Source: Prado023 sp963700395 (GTDB lineage: Bacteria > Actinomycetota > Actinomycetes > S36-B12 > CAIYMF01). From it: a stretch of 64,000 nt of DNA. Location: contig CAVOXI010000002.1 of assembly GCA_963700395.1 (NCBI GenBank), forward strand, positions 186,001 through 250,000, written 5' to 3'. The stretch's first letter is position 1. Every line of letters begins with the position of its first letter. Position numbers and translations under genes: made by a program. The notes below the pieces were generated by a model that was given only the letters and a program-made list of their open reading frames with translations, had not been told where the DNA came from and ran no database searches. Positions 17,611 through 27,897 of this stretch are shown piece after piece.

Positions 17611-19019
17611 TCACCCCGTGCCGGCCGCACTCCGTCCCGCGGCACTGTCGAAGCTGCGCCACGCGCGGTGGAAGGGGTTGCGACCGGCCCGCGTCGGCGC
17701 AGCGTGCCCGACCTGGTCGAGCCATCGGGTGTACGCGTCCGCCGACTCCGCGAAGGCCCACTGCGTGCACTGCACCCGGTCCTCGACACCGCCGCGCACA
17801 GCACTCGCCGCCGCGCGGTCGATGCGCGCCTGGAGGTCCCGCCGGTCGGCGTCGATCAGCCCGCGCAGCCGGGCGTAGTCCAGCAGGACGGTTCGGTGCA
17901 GATCCTCGTGATCCCACCAGAGCGTTCCCGGCGCGTAGGTCCCGTCGGGCGCGGGGCCGCGGTCGGGCAGCCCTGCCGCGTCCACGGCGTCGAACCAGAC
18001 CGGTACGCGCAGCGACAGGCACGGCGCGGCAGTGCCTGTGACCCAGTGCGTCGCCTGGGCGCCGCCGGCCTGGGCGCCCCGGCCGGGGCGCCGCCGGCCG
18101 GGAGCTCGGAGATCCACGACCCGGTTGTCTGGGAGCCCCGGACCGGGCCGAACCCGGCGTGCATGCACACGGTCGCCCCGACGAGGCCACCCACCGGATG
18201 ATCGGACGGTCCCCAGGCGGACTGCCCCTCCGCGCGAGCTCCATGGTCGGCGAGCAGCTCCCAGGCCGCGGACACGTCCACGCGGCCGCGGGCCGCCGAC
18301 AGCGCATCGTTCGTTCGGCACTGCCGGGTCCTGGCGTCACTGAACCTCGTGTAGATCCGGTCGCTGTAGTCGGCGGCGAAGTCGAAGTCCTCGGGGCCGG
18401 TGCACCACCTGGCCGCGACGGCGCGATCGACCAGGCCCGCTGAGGACCTGTCGAACTCGTGGCCGATCGTGATCGCATTCGAGATCGACCCGGAGACCTC
18501 GACGCGGCGTGCCGCCCAGTCCCGGCCCGCCGTCTCGAGGACCCACGCCTGCGAGGGATCCGCGACCAGGAAGCTGTTGTGGTAGCGGAAGTCATGGGTG
18601 TGCCCGCAGTTGCCGCCCTGACCGTGCTCTTCGAGGAGGTCGGTCATGACCGTGACCGCGGCGTCCGCCGTGTCGGCGCGCTCGAGCCCCAACCGCAGGA
18701 GGTCCATCCCGATCAGCCCGGGTTCCTTCTCGTACGGGACCTTGGTGAACACGGCCTCGTTGCCGATCACGACGCCATGGGCGTTGGCGCCCATCTCGGC
18801 GCCCCAGATCCAGTAGGGCTTGCCCAGCAGGACGGCGTTCGTGCGCGCCACCTGGGGGATCGTGATGTACGTGCACGCGACCTGCGCGCCGGGCTCGTGC
18901 TCACCCGCTGGGACGTGCACCACCTCGTGGGCCTCGTTGGGCTCCCGGTCGCTGTTCTTGGCCAGGATCACCGACCCGTCGCGGGTCGCGTCAGCCAGGG
19001 CCACGAACGTGTCGCACAT
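17611..19019 (-). CDS. C69 family peptidase / secernin-like protein (one frameshift)
   Basis: Starts MCDTFVALADATRDGSVILAKNSDREPNE at 19019; Cys2 is the expected N-terminal nucleophile of Ntn-type C69 dipeptidases after Met removal, and KNSDREPNE is diagnostic of this family/secernins. The body (AEMGANAHGVVIGNEAVFTK, GGNCGHTHDFRYHNSF) is well conserved. Near 18060-18100, in a CCGG-rich run, the frame changes by one base; the C-terminal part ends at 17611 with a family-like tail (WWDHEDLHRTVLLDY). No signal peptide, so probably cytosolic peptide or amide hydrolysis. Confidence 0.8.
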
Positions 19020-19323
19020 ACCCCCATCATGCGCGTGCGAGCCGCGCCGCGTCCCGCCGGTGGGGGCAGGACCAATGCCTCTACCGCACGGCTCCTGCAC
19101 CTCGAAAGGCTGGTCCTGGGACGGGAGTCCTGCACGTGGAGATGGGGATGATCCGCCGTGCACGGCATGCGTGATCGTGGCGTCGAGGGAGCACCTGCGC
19201 TCCTCCGCACGAACCCGGCTGGCCCAGTTCCTCGCGCCGGCGCCCGCGCCTCCTCACGCCCATCGCCCCACATGGCGGACACCTGCAGTCCTCGCCCGTC
19301 CCCAGTGAGAGGAGACGTTCACC
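19020..19323. other. 304-bp intergenic gap
   Basis: No gene is supported. GAGAGGAGA lies just ahead of 19324 and would serve as a ribosome site for the broken secreted-protein gene. I see no clear promoter or hairpin. Confidence 0.4.
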
Positions 19324-20436
19324 ATGAGACGACCCATCGCCCTGCTCGTCGGGGCACTCGTGGCCGTCGGCTCTGACGCTGACACCTGCACCACGCGCGG
19401 CGGCGGACATGCCCATCACCGGCGACGACTGGAGCATGATCCTCAGCATCCGCAACACGTCCTGGAGCGAGTTGTTCACCACCGACTTCCTCTGTGCCAG
19501 GACCTGCCCATCGAGCTGACGGTCGCCGCCCCTGCCGGTCGGACCTGGAGCCTCGCGGGCACATCACCGGGGCGCAGCGACCGTGAGCCTGGCCGTTCGA
19601 CCTCCGGGGACCGGCACCGGACGACTCCTTCCCGATCACGGGTGTCCACATCTGCGAGCACTTCAACGGCTCCCGATGCACATCCCGACGGCTTGTAGGA
19701 CCTGACTGCAGTGGCACGCGTTCCCAAGGACACGCCAGTGCCGAGTTCGCCGTCCATCGCCACCTTCGCGGTGGCAAGATGCGCCAGTTCCATGCAGTGC
19801 TGCAGGGCTACAGCAACCATGACTCCGCACGGTGTCAGCGCCTTCACGGGTCGGGTGCTCCAATGGCAGGGCATGGTCGGAGGCGGGTTCTACCGCCCCG
19901 CGACCGGTGGTGCAGTTGTCCTTGAGCAACTCGCCAGCGGCACGTGGACCAAGGGCTCCGACGGCGTGTGGACCGGTGGACGGCTGCGTTCTGCCTCCGC
20001 GGGCAGCGATCCTGCCGATCGGCACCTACGTCCGGATCCAGGTACACGGGCGACTTCTCGGTCGCGGCGTTGGAGAGCATCTCAGGTCCAGGTATGGCCG
20101 CCCCGAGCCCACGCCATGCCAGTCCTGACGCCCGTCGCACCGCCCGCCCCCGCCCCTGCGGCCCTGCCCGTCCCCACCGTGAAGATCAAGGCCGTCAGCG
20201 GACGGTCCAAGCTGAAGGTGGACGTGAACCCGAACCGGGGTTCCAAGTTCTACGTGTTCCAGGTCCAGCGCAAGAGGGCCGACGGGTCATGGAAGGCCGT
20301 GAAGTCCTACGAGACCCGAGGGCCGAAGGAGACGCGGACGTTGAACCTGCGCAAGGGCACCTATCGCGTGTGGGTGCGGCCCGGGTACGGGTTCGGGGAG
20401 GCGATGTCGCCCAACGAGGTGACGCTCAAGAGGTGA
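19324..20436 (+). pseudogene. Broken secreted-protein gene with an intact C-terminal domain
   Basis: Starts with MRRPIALLVGALVAVGSDAD, a weak signal peptide, after a good ribosome site. The reading frame then shifts several times within ~700 bp: protein-like pieces in different frames include MPITGDDWSMILSIRNTSW, LPIELTVAAPAGRTWSLAG, FPITGVHICEHFNGSRC and VLQWQGMVGGGFYRPATG. The last ~100 codons (from about 20130) are intact: KIKAVSGRSKLKVDVNPN ... KETRTLNLRKGTYRVWV. This end domain matches the end of the large secreted protein at 46.7-49.5 kb. The break density is far higher than elsewhere, so true decay is likely. Confidence 0.65.
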
Positions 20437-20492
20437 GCTGCGCCGGCACCTGCCAGTGGCGCGTGCCCCACCCTGCGGGGCGATACTTCCTC

Positions 20493-21808
20493 ATGAGCAG
20501 TCCGCACAGCACCGAAGCCCCCGAGTCGGACAGCCCCACTCGCGACGAGGTCCTTGCCCTCGCCGAGCGGCTCGTCTGCCCCGACCGCGTGCGGACCTTC
20601 GCCGCCCTGGGCGCCGGCATCGTCATGGGGCATCGCGAGGGATACCGGATCTCCGACGTCGACGGACGCAGCTGGCTGGACCTGCACCTCAACGGCGGCG
20701 TGTTCAACCTCGGGCACCGCAATCCCGAGCTCATAGCCGTCCTGATCGAGGCCCTGGACACCCTCGACATCGGCAACCACCACTTCCCCAGCGTCGAGCG
20801 ATCGCTGCTGGCCGAACAGCTCGTCGACCTCACTCCCGGCATGGCCTACGTCGTCTTCGCCAGCGGCGGTGGCGAGGCGATCGACCTCGCGATCAGGTCC
20901 GCCCGCCGCGCAACCGGTCGACGTCGCGTGGTGTCAGTGGCGGGCGCCTACCACGGGCACACGGGCCTGGCGCTTGCCGCCGGGGATCGCGGGGCCGCCA
21001 ACGCCTTCCTGTCCCAGGGCCCCGAGGAGGAGTTCCCCCAGGTCCCGTTCAACGACCTTCCAGCCCTCGAAGCCGCGCTTGCCGCCGCGCCGACCGCTGC
21101 GGTCATCCTCGAGACGATCCCCGCCACGATCGGGTTCCCGGTGCCGGCCGGCGAGTACCTGCCCGGCGTGCGCGCCCTGTGCGACCAGTTCGGCGCCCTG
21201 TACATCGCTGACGAGGTGCAGACGGGCCTCGGCCGGACCGGCTCGCTCTGGGCGGTCCAGGGACACGGCGTCCTCCCGGACGTCCTCGTGACGGGCAAGG
21301 GCCTGTCCGGCGGCCTCTACCCGATCGCCGCGACGCTGCTCTCGTCGCGGGCCGGGGCCTGGCTGGAGGACGACGGCTGGTCGAACATCTCCACGTTCGG
21401 CGGTTCGGAGATCGGCTGCCGAGTGGCCCGGGCGGTCCTCGACCTCACAACCCGGCCCGACACCCTGGCCCGGGTCGACACCCTGAGCGCGACCTTCACC
21501 AGCGGACTGGCCGACATCGCCGCACGCACGAGTCCGAGTGGCTGTCGGAGGTCCGTCAGACGGGCCTGGTCATCGGGCTGCGCTTCGCCCATCCGATGGG
21601 CGGAATGCTCATGACTCGTGCCTGCTACGACGCCGGGATCTGGGCGATGTTCGCTGGGTTCGACCGCTCGGTCCTGCAGTTCAAGCCCGGCCTGCTGATG
21701 TCCGACGGCGACGCGGGTGAGGCCCTGGCTCGCCTCGAGGCGGCCACCACGGGCCTGCTCGGAAGCGGCATCCTCGACGAGACCTCCCGGGAAGGGACGA
21801 GAGGATGA
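20493..21808 (+). CDS. Class III PLP-dependent aminotransferase-fold enzyme (one frameshift)
   Basis: ~438 residues. Class III features in order: DVDGRSWLDLHLNGGVFNLGHRNPE, FASGGGEAIDLAIRSAR (PLP phosphate cup), AYHGHTGLALAAGD, IADEVQTGLGRTG (Asp that binds the pyridine N) and VTGKGLSGGLYPIAA (Lys forming the Schiff base). The frame changes by one base at about 21530; the end, RFAHPMGGMLMTRACYDAGIW, continues in the new frame. The next gene overlaps by ATGA, so it is made with the kinase-like protein. Members of this fold include transaminases and phospho-lyases; sequence alone does not decide. Confidence 0.85.
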
Positions 21809-22821
21809 CCGGCGACGCGACAGCCCAGGGCGCCGGCCCCGACCGCGACCACCTGCTGGCCGTCCTCGATGAGACCGAGCTGCGCCTCGACCCGGCCCAC
21901 CCGGAGTCCGGGGGGCACGTGAGGGTCCTGGCCTACGGGGAGATCTCAGCCGCATTGACGACCGATGAGCTGCCCGGACTGGTGTGCAAGCGGATGGCGG
22001 GCTTTCCCGACGCGTCGTCGGTCAGCCGCTACCTGGACCTCGTGGACGAGTACCTCACCGAGCTGGCCACAGCCGGGATCAGCGTCGTCGCGACCCAGTC
22101 GATCCCGGTCCGCCGCCCCGGGCGACCACCCGTGGTGTACCTGGTCCAGCCGCGCATGGACTCCCACACCCTGGGCCACAAGCTGCTGCACACGACCGAC
22201 GACGAGGGCCTGGCCACGGTCATCCGCCAGGTGCTGGACTCGGTCGCCCTGCTGTCCCAGCGCAGCGCCGACCGTACGGACGGGATCGAGGTGGCCCTCG
22301 ACGGCCAGCTGTCGAACTGGTCGTTCGCAACCACAGAGCCGGACCCGATGACGCCCGTCGACGCGGGCACCCGAGCGACTGTCCCCGCGCAGCCGGTGCT
22401 CATCGACGTCGGCACCCCGTTCGTGCGCCGCAACGGCAGGCACAGCCTCGACGCGAAGGTCGTCGTCGCGGCCGCCCCACCGGGGATCCGGGCCGTGCTG
22501 CTGCGCTTCGTCGCCGACTCCTACCAGGACGACTACTTCGTCCCCCGGACGGTGGCCGTGGACCTGCTGGGCAACTTCCACAAGGAGGGGGCCCCGCAGC
22601 GGATCGCCACGGGCCTGGAGGTGGCCAACGACTGGCTGGAGACCGCTGGCATCCCCGGCCCGCGCGAGCCGATCACGGCCGTCGAGGTGGCCGACTACTA
22701 CCGCACGGACGCCCGCCTGCTCGGGCTCTTCCTGCAGGCACGACGCGCCGACCGGGCCATCCGCACGAAGGTCCTGCGCACGCAGTACGACTTCCTCCTG
22801 CCCGGCAGGGTGAGCCGCTAG
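21805..22821 (+). CDS. Kinase-like (APH-fold-like) protein coupled to the class III PLP enzyme; possibly DUF6206
   Basis: 338 residues, ATGA overlap with the gene before. I do not recognise a characterised function; it resembles proteins labelled DUF6206. Kinase-type residues can be seen: Lys in LVCKRMAGF (beta-3 Lys position), DGQLSNWSF (Asp and Asn five apart, as in the APH catalytic loop) and VLIDVGTPFVRR (I-D-x-G, metal-binding Asp). The C-terminal half is helical (ADYYRTDARLLGLFLQARR). These suggest a small-molecule kinase acting with the PLP enzyme. The family name is uncertain; the motif match is seen directly. Confidence 0.6.
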   Translation: MTGDATAQGAGPDRDHLLAVLDETELRLDPAHPESGGHVRVLAYGEISAALTTDELPGLVCKRMAGFPDASSVSRYLDLVDEYLTELATAGISVVATQSIPVRRPGRPPVVYLVQPRMDSHTLGHKLLHTTDDEGLATVIRQVLDSVALLSQRSADRTDGIEVALDGQLSNWSFATTEPDPMTPVDAGTRATVPAQPVLIDVGTPFVRRNGRHSLDAKVVVAAAPPGIRAVLLRFVADSYQDDYFVPRTVAVDLLGNFHKEGAPQRIATGLEVANDWLETAGIPGPREPITAVEVADYYRTDARLLGLFLQARRADRAIRTKVLRTQYDFLLPGRVSR

Positions 22822-22941
22822 GGCGAATGAGGCACGCCGAGCGGCCCCGGACCCCCGGTGCCCCGGCACCCGCGTGACCCGGCACCCCGAGCGGACCCCG
22901 CCGCCGCGAATCCACCCTCGCGACCGGCGAATACTCGAGGC

Positions 22942-24276
22942 ATGACCACCATCACTGCCACGGGCTTCTGGCACACCACCCGCCCCTACTCCCCCGAACC
23001 GCCACTTGTCGGGGACCTCGACGTCGACGTGGCGATCGTCGGCGGCGGATACACCGGCCTGTCCACCGCGCATTTCCTGCACCGCGCGGAGCCGACAATG
23101 CGGATCGCGATCCTGGAGGCCGACTTCATCGGTCACGGCGCGAGTGGGCGCAACGCCGGGTTCAGCATGACCAAGATCGGGATGATGCACTCCCTGACCG
23201 CGATGCGCTTCGGTCGCACGAAGGCAAAGGAAGCCCATGAGTACGCCGATCGCGCGGTGACCCTCCTGCAGGAGCTCGTGGTCGACCTCGACCTCGACTG
23301 CGACTACGAGCACCCCGGGTTCCTCTGGGTCTCCACCTCCCCGAAGTACCAGGAGCGGCTGCTCAAGGAGATCGCCCTGATCCACCGCATGGGCATCACC
23401 GGGATCCAGCTGATCGACGCCGAGGAGCTCCGAGCCCGGGTCGCGAGCCCGACCTACGTCGGCGCCGCCTGGTGGGAGCCGAACATGGGCCTCGTGAACC
23501 CGGCGAAGCTCGCGTGGGCCTGGCGTGACGTGGTGGCAGGCGAGGGCACGATGATCCACGAGGGCACGCCGGTGTCGGCGTTCGAGCGGCATGCGAACTC
23601 CGGCCGGGTGATCCTGACCACCCCGCAGGGCCGGGTACGCGCCCGCAAGGTCGTCCTGGCCACCAACGCGTGGTCGCACATGTTCGAGGGCCTGACCCGC
23701 AAGCAGGTCCCCGTCTGGACCTACATCGTGCTCACCGAGCCGCTCAGCGACGCCCAGCTCGACAGCATCGGGTGGCGGGGGCGCGAGGGCATCGAGGACT
23801 TCCGCGACCTCGTGCACTACTACCGGCTCACGGCCGACAACCGGCTGCTCATCGGCGGACGCGACGTGAAGCTCGGGGACGGCGTGGGGATGGACTTCGA
23901 CTCCGATGAGGCGGTGTGGGCGGCGCTGCGCCAGGACGTGCGCACGATGTTCCCCGGCCTGGCCGACGTGCACTTCAGCCATGCGTGGGGCGGTCCGGTC
24001 TCGGCAACCCTCGACATGTTCCCTGCGCTGGGCTACGTCGGCGGCAAGGACGTCATCTACTCGTTCGGCTGCGTCGGCCACGGCGTCTCGGTCACCCACC
24101 TGAACGGCCAGACGATCACCGACCTCGTGCTGGAGCGGGAGTCGGACCTGACCGACGTGTTCTTCGTCAACCGGCGCATCGTTCCCTTCCCACGCGCTGG
24201 GCTCGGCCACGCCACAGCCGAGCGCATCGCTGACTTCATGCGCTGGGAGGACCGCAGGCTGGACGTCCACGGCTGA
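22942..24276 (+). CDS. DAO-family FAD-dependent amine oxidoreductase (PuuB-like)
   Basis: 444 residues; ATG 22942 taken because the Rossmann start follows closely. FAD-binding VDVAIVGGGYTGLSTAHFL (GxGxxG) at residues ~28-45, then GASGRNAGFSM, typical of gamma-glutamylputrescine oxidase-like and glycine/D-amino acid oxidase family members. The C-terminus has YSFGCVGHGVSVTHLNGQ, closing the FAD site. Likely oxidises a primary or secondary amine. 120 bp after the kinase-like gene, same strand, so it may belong to the same operon. Confidence 0.85.
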   Translation: MTTITATGFWHTTRPYSPEPPLVGDLDVDVAIVGGGYTGLSTAHFLHRAEPTMRIAILEADFIGHGASGRNAGFSMTKIGMMHSLTAMRFGRTKAKEAHEYADRAVTLLQELVVDLDLDCDYEHPGFLWVSTSPKYQERLLKEIALIHRMGITGIQLIDAEELRARVASPTYVGAAWWEPNMGLVNPAKLAWAWRDVVAGEGTMIHEGTPVSAFERHANSGRVILTTPQGRVRARKVVLATNAWSHMFEGLTRKQVPVWTYIVLTEPLSDAQLDSIGWRGREGIEDFRDLVHYYRLTADNRLLIGGRDVKLGDGVGMDFDSDEAVWAALRQDVRTMFPGLADVHFSHAWGGPVSATLDMFPALGYVGGKDVIYSFGCVGHGVSVTHLNGQTITDLVLERESDLTDVFFVNRRIVPFPRAGLGHATAERIADFMRWEDRRLDVHG

Positions 24277-24369
24277 GGGGCTCGGACCGATCAGCCGGGA
24301 CCGATCGAGGGGCTGCTGCGACCCAGGTCACCGACCGCACGCTCCACATGGCTGCCCCGCCCTCCGACG

Positions 24370-25725
24370 TCAGCCAGCGGCCCAGCCGCTGACGGCGACG
24401 ACTCGATCGCTCGACTCCGCGAGCGGGTCGGGTCCCACGACGTTGGCCAGCACGACAGAGCCGTCGCCCGAGATGTGCAGTGGCCCGTCATCGGTCGAGG
24501 GCGCGTCGCCGTTGCGCCGGAGCAACGACCCGATGTCCGTCTCCACGCCGGATGCGACGTCGCACACCGATCCGTGGTTCACGACGAGCCGACCATCGGC
24601 GCTGGCCTGCCGGAAGGTGTCGAACGGGTAGTTCGGCATGGCCGGGGTGCTGACGAACTGCTGCATCCACGGCAGCGGGGTCAGCTCGCCCGTCGCAACG
24701 GCATAGGCCGAGTACTCGGGCACGACCTCGCTCTCGGGGACCTCGGCCTGGACTCCCACCCTGATGAACACCGTGCGGCCATCGCGGGTCATCCCCCCGC
24801 TGCCCTCCACCCGCCCGACCTCACCGGTGGCGGTGAAGTACAGCGTGTCCGCCGCCCATCCGACCTTCCCGTACTCGCCCCCCGTGGACCGGTCGCCGGT
24901 CACGTGCACGACAGACCCGTCAGCCGACACCTGCGCGTAGCCCATCCCCTCGTCGCTGAACTCGTCGTCATCGTCCTCCCGACCGAAGCGGTTCACGCCA
25001 CACATCACGGGGGTGCGGGTCAACACTCCGCTGGCCATGTCCTTCACGTACAGGACCGGCTCGGTGGGCTTCTCGTAGTTCGCGCAGAAGGCGGCGATCC
25101 GCCCATCACCGGAGACTGAGTCGGCGGAGACGTTGATGTGCGGCGCCCAGTGGTAGTCGCACCCTCCGTCGCATTCCCCGGCCTCCCAGGACGGCTGGAG
25201 CGGGGCGCCGGAGGAGTCGGTGTCGATGCGGGTCCGTGACCCGCTCACGGTGTCCACGATGTAGACCCCACCCGAGGGGAACCACCCGACCACGCTCGTG
25301 TCCACCTGCTCCACGAGCAGCGTGGGAGTCTCCGGGATCATCGCGCCCTGTTCGGCCGGGGAGCAGAAGCCGAGGTCCTCGTCGGCCCAGTCGCACAGGA
25401 TCATCTGCTCCCCGGTCGCGCGGTTCATGAGCACCAGGGGCTTGGGCTCGAGTTCGCCCGGCTCGCGCGGCTGGCTGCCGGTCACCCAGGTGGCGTCGTG
25501 GGAGATGTCGTTGACATAGACCATCCCCAATGGCGTGATGGCCAGTCCACCGGTCGGGGTGGCCGTAGCCGCCGACATCGTGGTCGAACTCGACGCCGCC
25601 GGGGTCGGGGTCGCCCCGTCGCGTCCTCCGCCCGCGCACGCAGGGAGCACTCCGAGGACGAGAGCGGTGCCGACCCCCAGCACCATCAGGCGCGTGAGCC
25701 CCGATCCGCGAACCATCGCCGCCAC
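24370..25725 (-). CDS. Lipoprotein with beta-propeller-like repeats
   Basis: 451 residues (start 25725, or 25716). Signal peptide ends in a lipobox, LPAC, at about residue 30, followed by a Ser/Thr/Ala-rich spacer. Repeats such as SADSVSGDGRIAAFC, VSADGSVVHVTGD, MTRDGRTVFIRVG, ASADGRLVVNHG and ISGDGSVVLANV have the TolB/PD40-type S-x-DG pattern of propeller blades. An acidic loop (GREDDDDEFSDEG) may bind metal. Likely an exported surface-anchored propeller; the partner is unknown. Converges with the FAD gene. Confidence 0.75.
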   Translation of the reverse strand: MAAMVRGSGLTRLMVLGVGTALVLGVLPACAGGGRDGATPTPAASSSTTMSAATATPTGGLAITPLGMVYVNDISHDATWVTGSQPREPGELEPKPLVLMNRATGEQMILCDWADEDLGFCSPAEQGAMIPETPTLLVEQVDTSVVGWFPSGGVYIVDTVSGSRTRIDTDSSGAPLQPSWEAGECDGGCDYHWAPHINVSADSVSGDGRIAAFCANYEKPTEPVLYVKDMASGVLTRTPVMCGVNRFGREDDDDEFSDEGMGYAQVSADGSVVHVTGDRSTGGEYGKVGWAADTLYFTATGEVGRVEGSGGMTRDGRTVFIRVGVQAEVPESEVVPEYSAYAVATGELTPLPWMQQFVSTPAMPNYPFDTFRQASADGRLVVNHGSVCDVASGVETDIGSLLRRNGDAPSTDDGPLHISGDGSVVLANVVGPDPLAESSDRVVAVSGWAAG

Positions 25726-25881
25726 CTCCCGAGCAGGCGACCAGGGCGAGCCGCCCTCACCTCCATGGTCGCGTGCGGGGGGTGGCGCAGCCAGTGCCGT
25801 TCGGCCCCGGCGGGGTGCAGGACGGGGTCGGAGGCTCGTGCTCGTGCCCGGGGGCGAGACCCTCGCCGCGACCCTTCCGGG

Positions 25882-26352
25882 CTAGGCGATCCGGCGCAGC
25901 ACGAACGGCGTCCCACCGGGAAGGGAGCCGGGGATGCCGAAGGTCACCCCGATCAGGGCGTTGTCGCCGAACGGGCGGAGCTCGTCAGTGACCCGGGGCC
26001 ACGGGAACGCCGCGTCGGGGGGGTAGCTGACGACCAGCGCCGGACGGCCGTCGAGGCGGGAGGGCCCGACCTCGGCGGTCATCGCGATCGAGTCGACGAT
26101 CTGGCCCCCGGCCCGCAGCAGGTTCACCCCCACGAGCGTGGACGGCTGTCCGTGGGCGAGGGCGAACCGCTTCCCGTACCAGCCGGGCATCCGGACCAGG
26201 CGCATCATCACCGGTGCGGCGGTGCGCAGCCACAGCGGGCCGACGAACTCGCCCCTGTGCTCGCCTACCAGGTCGGCAGGGGTCGGCGCCGGGGCGGACC
26301 TGAACGCCCCGCGCAGCGCGCCCAGCGAGCCCATGTCGAGCGATCGCCGCAT
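25882..26352 (-). CDS. Unrecognised ~156-residue protein
   Basis: A conserved-looking soluble protein: GEFVGPLWLRTAAPVMMRL, MPGWYGKRF, GQIVDSIAMTAEVGPSRLDG, RVTDELRPFGDN. I cannot name the family. The start is unclear: the best ribosome site (GGGAGGG) precedes an ATG at about 26362 whose frame (MSIDAAI) does not join this one, so either a one-base error lies near 26345 or the ATG at 26352 or 26334 is used. Reads downstream of the lyase/transporter pair, 48 bp from the lyase stop but on the same strand, so likely co-transcribed. Confidence 0.55.
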   Translation of the reverse strand: MRRSLDMGSLGALRGAFRSAPAPTPADLVGEHRGEFVGPLWLRTAAPVMMRLVRMPGWYGKRFALAHGQPSTLVGVNLLRAGGQIVDSIAMTAEVGPSRLDGRPALVVSYPPDAAFPWPRVTDELRPFGDNALIGVTFGIPGSLPGGTPFVLRRIA

Positions 26353-26400
26353 CGATGCTCATCGGAACCCTCCCTCGCTCCCCGTGCGTTCGTCGTCCGC

Positions 26401-27897
26401 TCACTGGGCCGACGGGCGCAGCACGTTGCCCAGGACCTCGATCAGCAGCCACTCGACCAGCGGCTCCGGTGCCAGGTCCATGATCGCGTTGAGGGTGGCG
26501 CGACGCTCCGGGATGCCCTCACCGTCGCCGTCCCCTCCGAGCGAGACCCCGGCGGCAGCGAGCACCATGTCGATCGCCCCGGGCGGCAGGCTGCTCGGAT
26601 CGAGGGAGGCAGCCATCGCGAGCAGACCCGGATCCACCTCGACGCGGCCCAGCGCGCGCGCAGCCTCCACAGAGGCGGCGAGGTCGGCCAGGAACGTGTC
26701 GGTCTGCGGTTCGTGGACCGGCATCAGGCAGATGTGCGCGGTCGGCGGCCCGCCGTGCCCCGGCTGGACGCCGAGCAGCCAGCCGCGGACGACCATCTCG
26801 TCGGCGACCACCCGGATGTCAGGGTCGTCCACGCCACCGTCATCGGTGAACGCCAGCAGCGTGGAGCCGGTCTCGCCGACGACGTGGATCCCGGGGATCA
26901 GCGCGATCCCGTCGATGAGCGCCCGAGTCGCCCGCCACGCCGAGAGCGCCAGGTCGCGGTAGCCCTCGCGGCCGATCTTGTGCAGGAAGGCCCAGGCGAT
27001 CGCCGGGGCGCCGCCACCGCGCGAGCTCAGCAGGGTCGGGTTGACGACCGGATAGCCGTTCCACGCCGCCGTGGCGAACCAGTGGTGGCGGCGCAGCGCG
27101 AAGTCCCGGTGCAGCAGGATCGACACGCCCTTCGGGGTGTAGGCGTACTTGTGCAGGTCGACCGACACGGACGTGACCCCGGGGATCATCAGCCCGATCG
27201 GCGGCAGCCCCTCGGCCTCGCGGATGAACGGGACGGTCCAGCCGCCGATGCAGGCATCCACGTGGCAGAGCACGTCACGCTCCGCGGCGGCAGCGGCGAT
27301 CGGCTCGATCGGGTCGATGACGCCGTGGGCGTACGAGGGCGCCGAGACCACGACCAGGGCTGTCCGCTCGTCGATGGCCGCGATCATCGCGTCGACGTCG
27401 GCGGCGAACGTCACGGGGTCGATCGGCACGCTCACCAGCTCGACGTCGAACAGGTGGCAGGCCTTGATGAACGCGGGGTGCACCGAGGACGGGGCCACGA
27501 GCGTCGGGTGCCCGAGCGGTTCGCCGACCTTGGCGCGCCACCGCTCGCGCGCCCCGAGGACGGCCAGCGCGCAGGACTCGGTGCCACCGCTGGTCATCGT
27601 CCCGACCTCGCCGGGGTCCCCGCTGCCCAGCACGCCCAGGGCGGCGGCCACGAGGTCGTTCTCCACCGCGGCGAAGCTGGGGAACGCCGTCGGGTCCAGG
27701 CCGTTGACGTGCTCGGAGAGGGCGAACGCGCCCAGCGAGAGGTCCTCGAGGTCGTCGCGGTCCGGGTCGTAGACGTAGGACGTCGTGCGCCCTCCCCGGA
27801 CCGGGACGTCCAGCTCACGCAGGGCTGCCAGCGTGGCGAGGATCACCTCGTCGGACATGCCCTGGTCGGGCAGGGCGGGGGGCAGGGACGCGCTCAT
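26401..27897 (-). CDS. PLP-dependent lyase/decarboxylase, sphingosine-1-phosphate-lyase-like
   Basis: 498 residues from ATG 27897, overlapping the transporter stop by ATGA. Group II decarboxylase fold: TSGGTESCALAVLGAR (PLP phosphate site), CHVDACIGGW (Asp to the pyridine N), and SVDLHKYAYTPKGVS with the Schiff-base Lys. The D-x-HKYxYxPKG-S pattern is closest to sphingosine-1-phosphate lyase-type enzymes, which split phosphorylated amino alcohols; some bacterial relatives are amino-acid decarboxylases. The ~50 C-terminal residues are extra. Coupled to a transporter and near a kinase-like and a class III PLP gene. Confidence 0.8.
   Translation of the reverse strand: MSASLPPALPDQGMSDEVILATLAALRELDVPVRGGRTTSYVYDPDRDDLEDLSLGAFALSEHVNGLDPTAFPSFAAVENDLVAAALGVLGSGDPGEVGTMTSGGTESCALAVLGARERWRAKVGEPLGHPTLVAPSSVHPAFIKACHLFDVELVSVPIDPVTFAADVDAMIAAIDERTALVVVSAPSYAHGVIDPIEPIAAAAAERDVLCHVDACIGGWTVPFIREAEGLPPIGLMIPGVTSVSVDLHKYAYTPKGVSILLHRDFALRRHHWFATAAWNGYPVVNPTLLSSRGGGAPAIAWAFLHKIGREGYRDLALSAWRATRALIDGIALIPGIHVVGETGSTLLAFTDDGGVDDPDIRVVADEMVVRGWLLGVQPGHGGPPTAHICLMPVHEPQTDTFLADLAASVEAARALGRVEVDPGLLAMAASLDPSSLPPGAIDMVLAAAGVSLGGDGDGEGIPERRATLNAIMDLAPEPLVEWLLIEVLGNVLRPSAQ

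Noticed and set aside
24286..24310. Direct repeat GGACCGATC as a terminator
   Set aside because: The copies are direct, not inverted, and do not form a stem.
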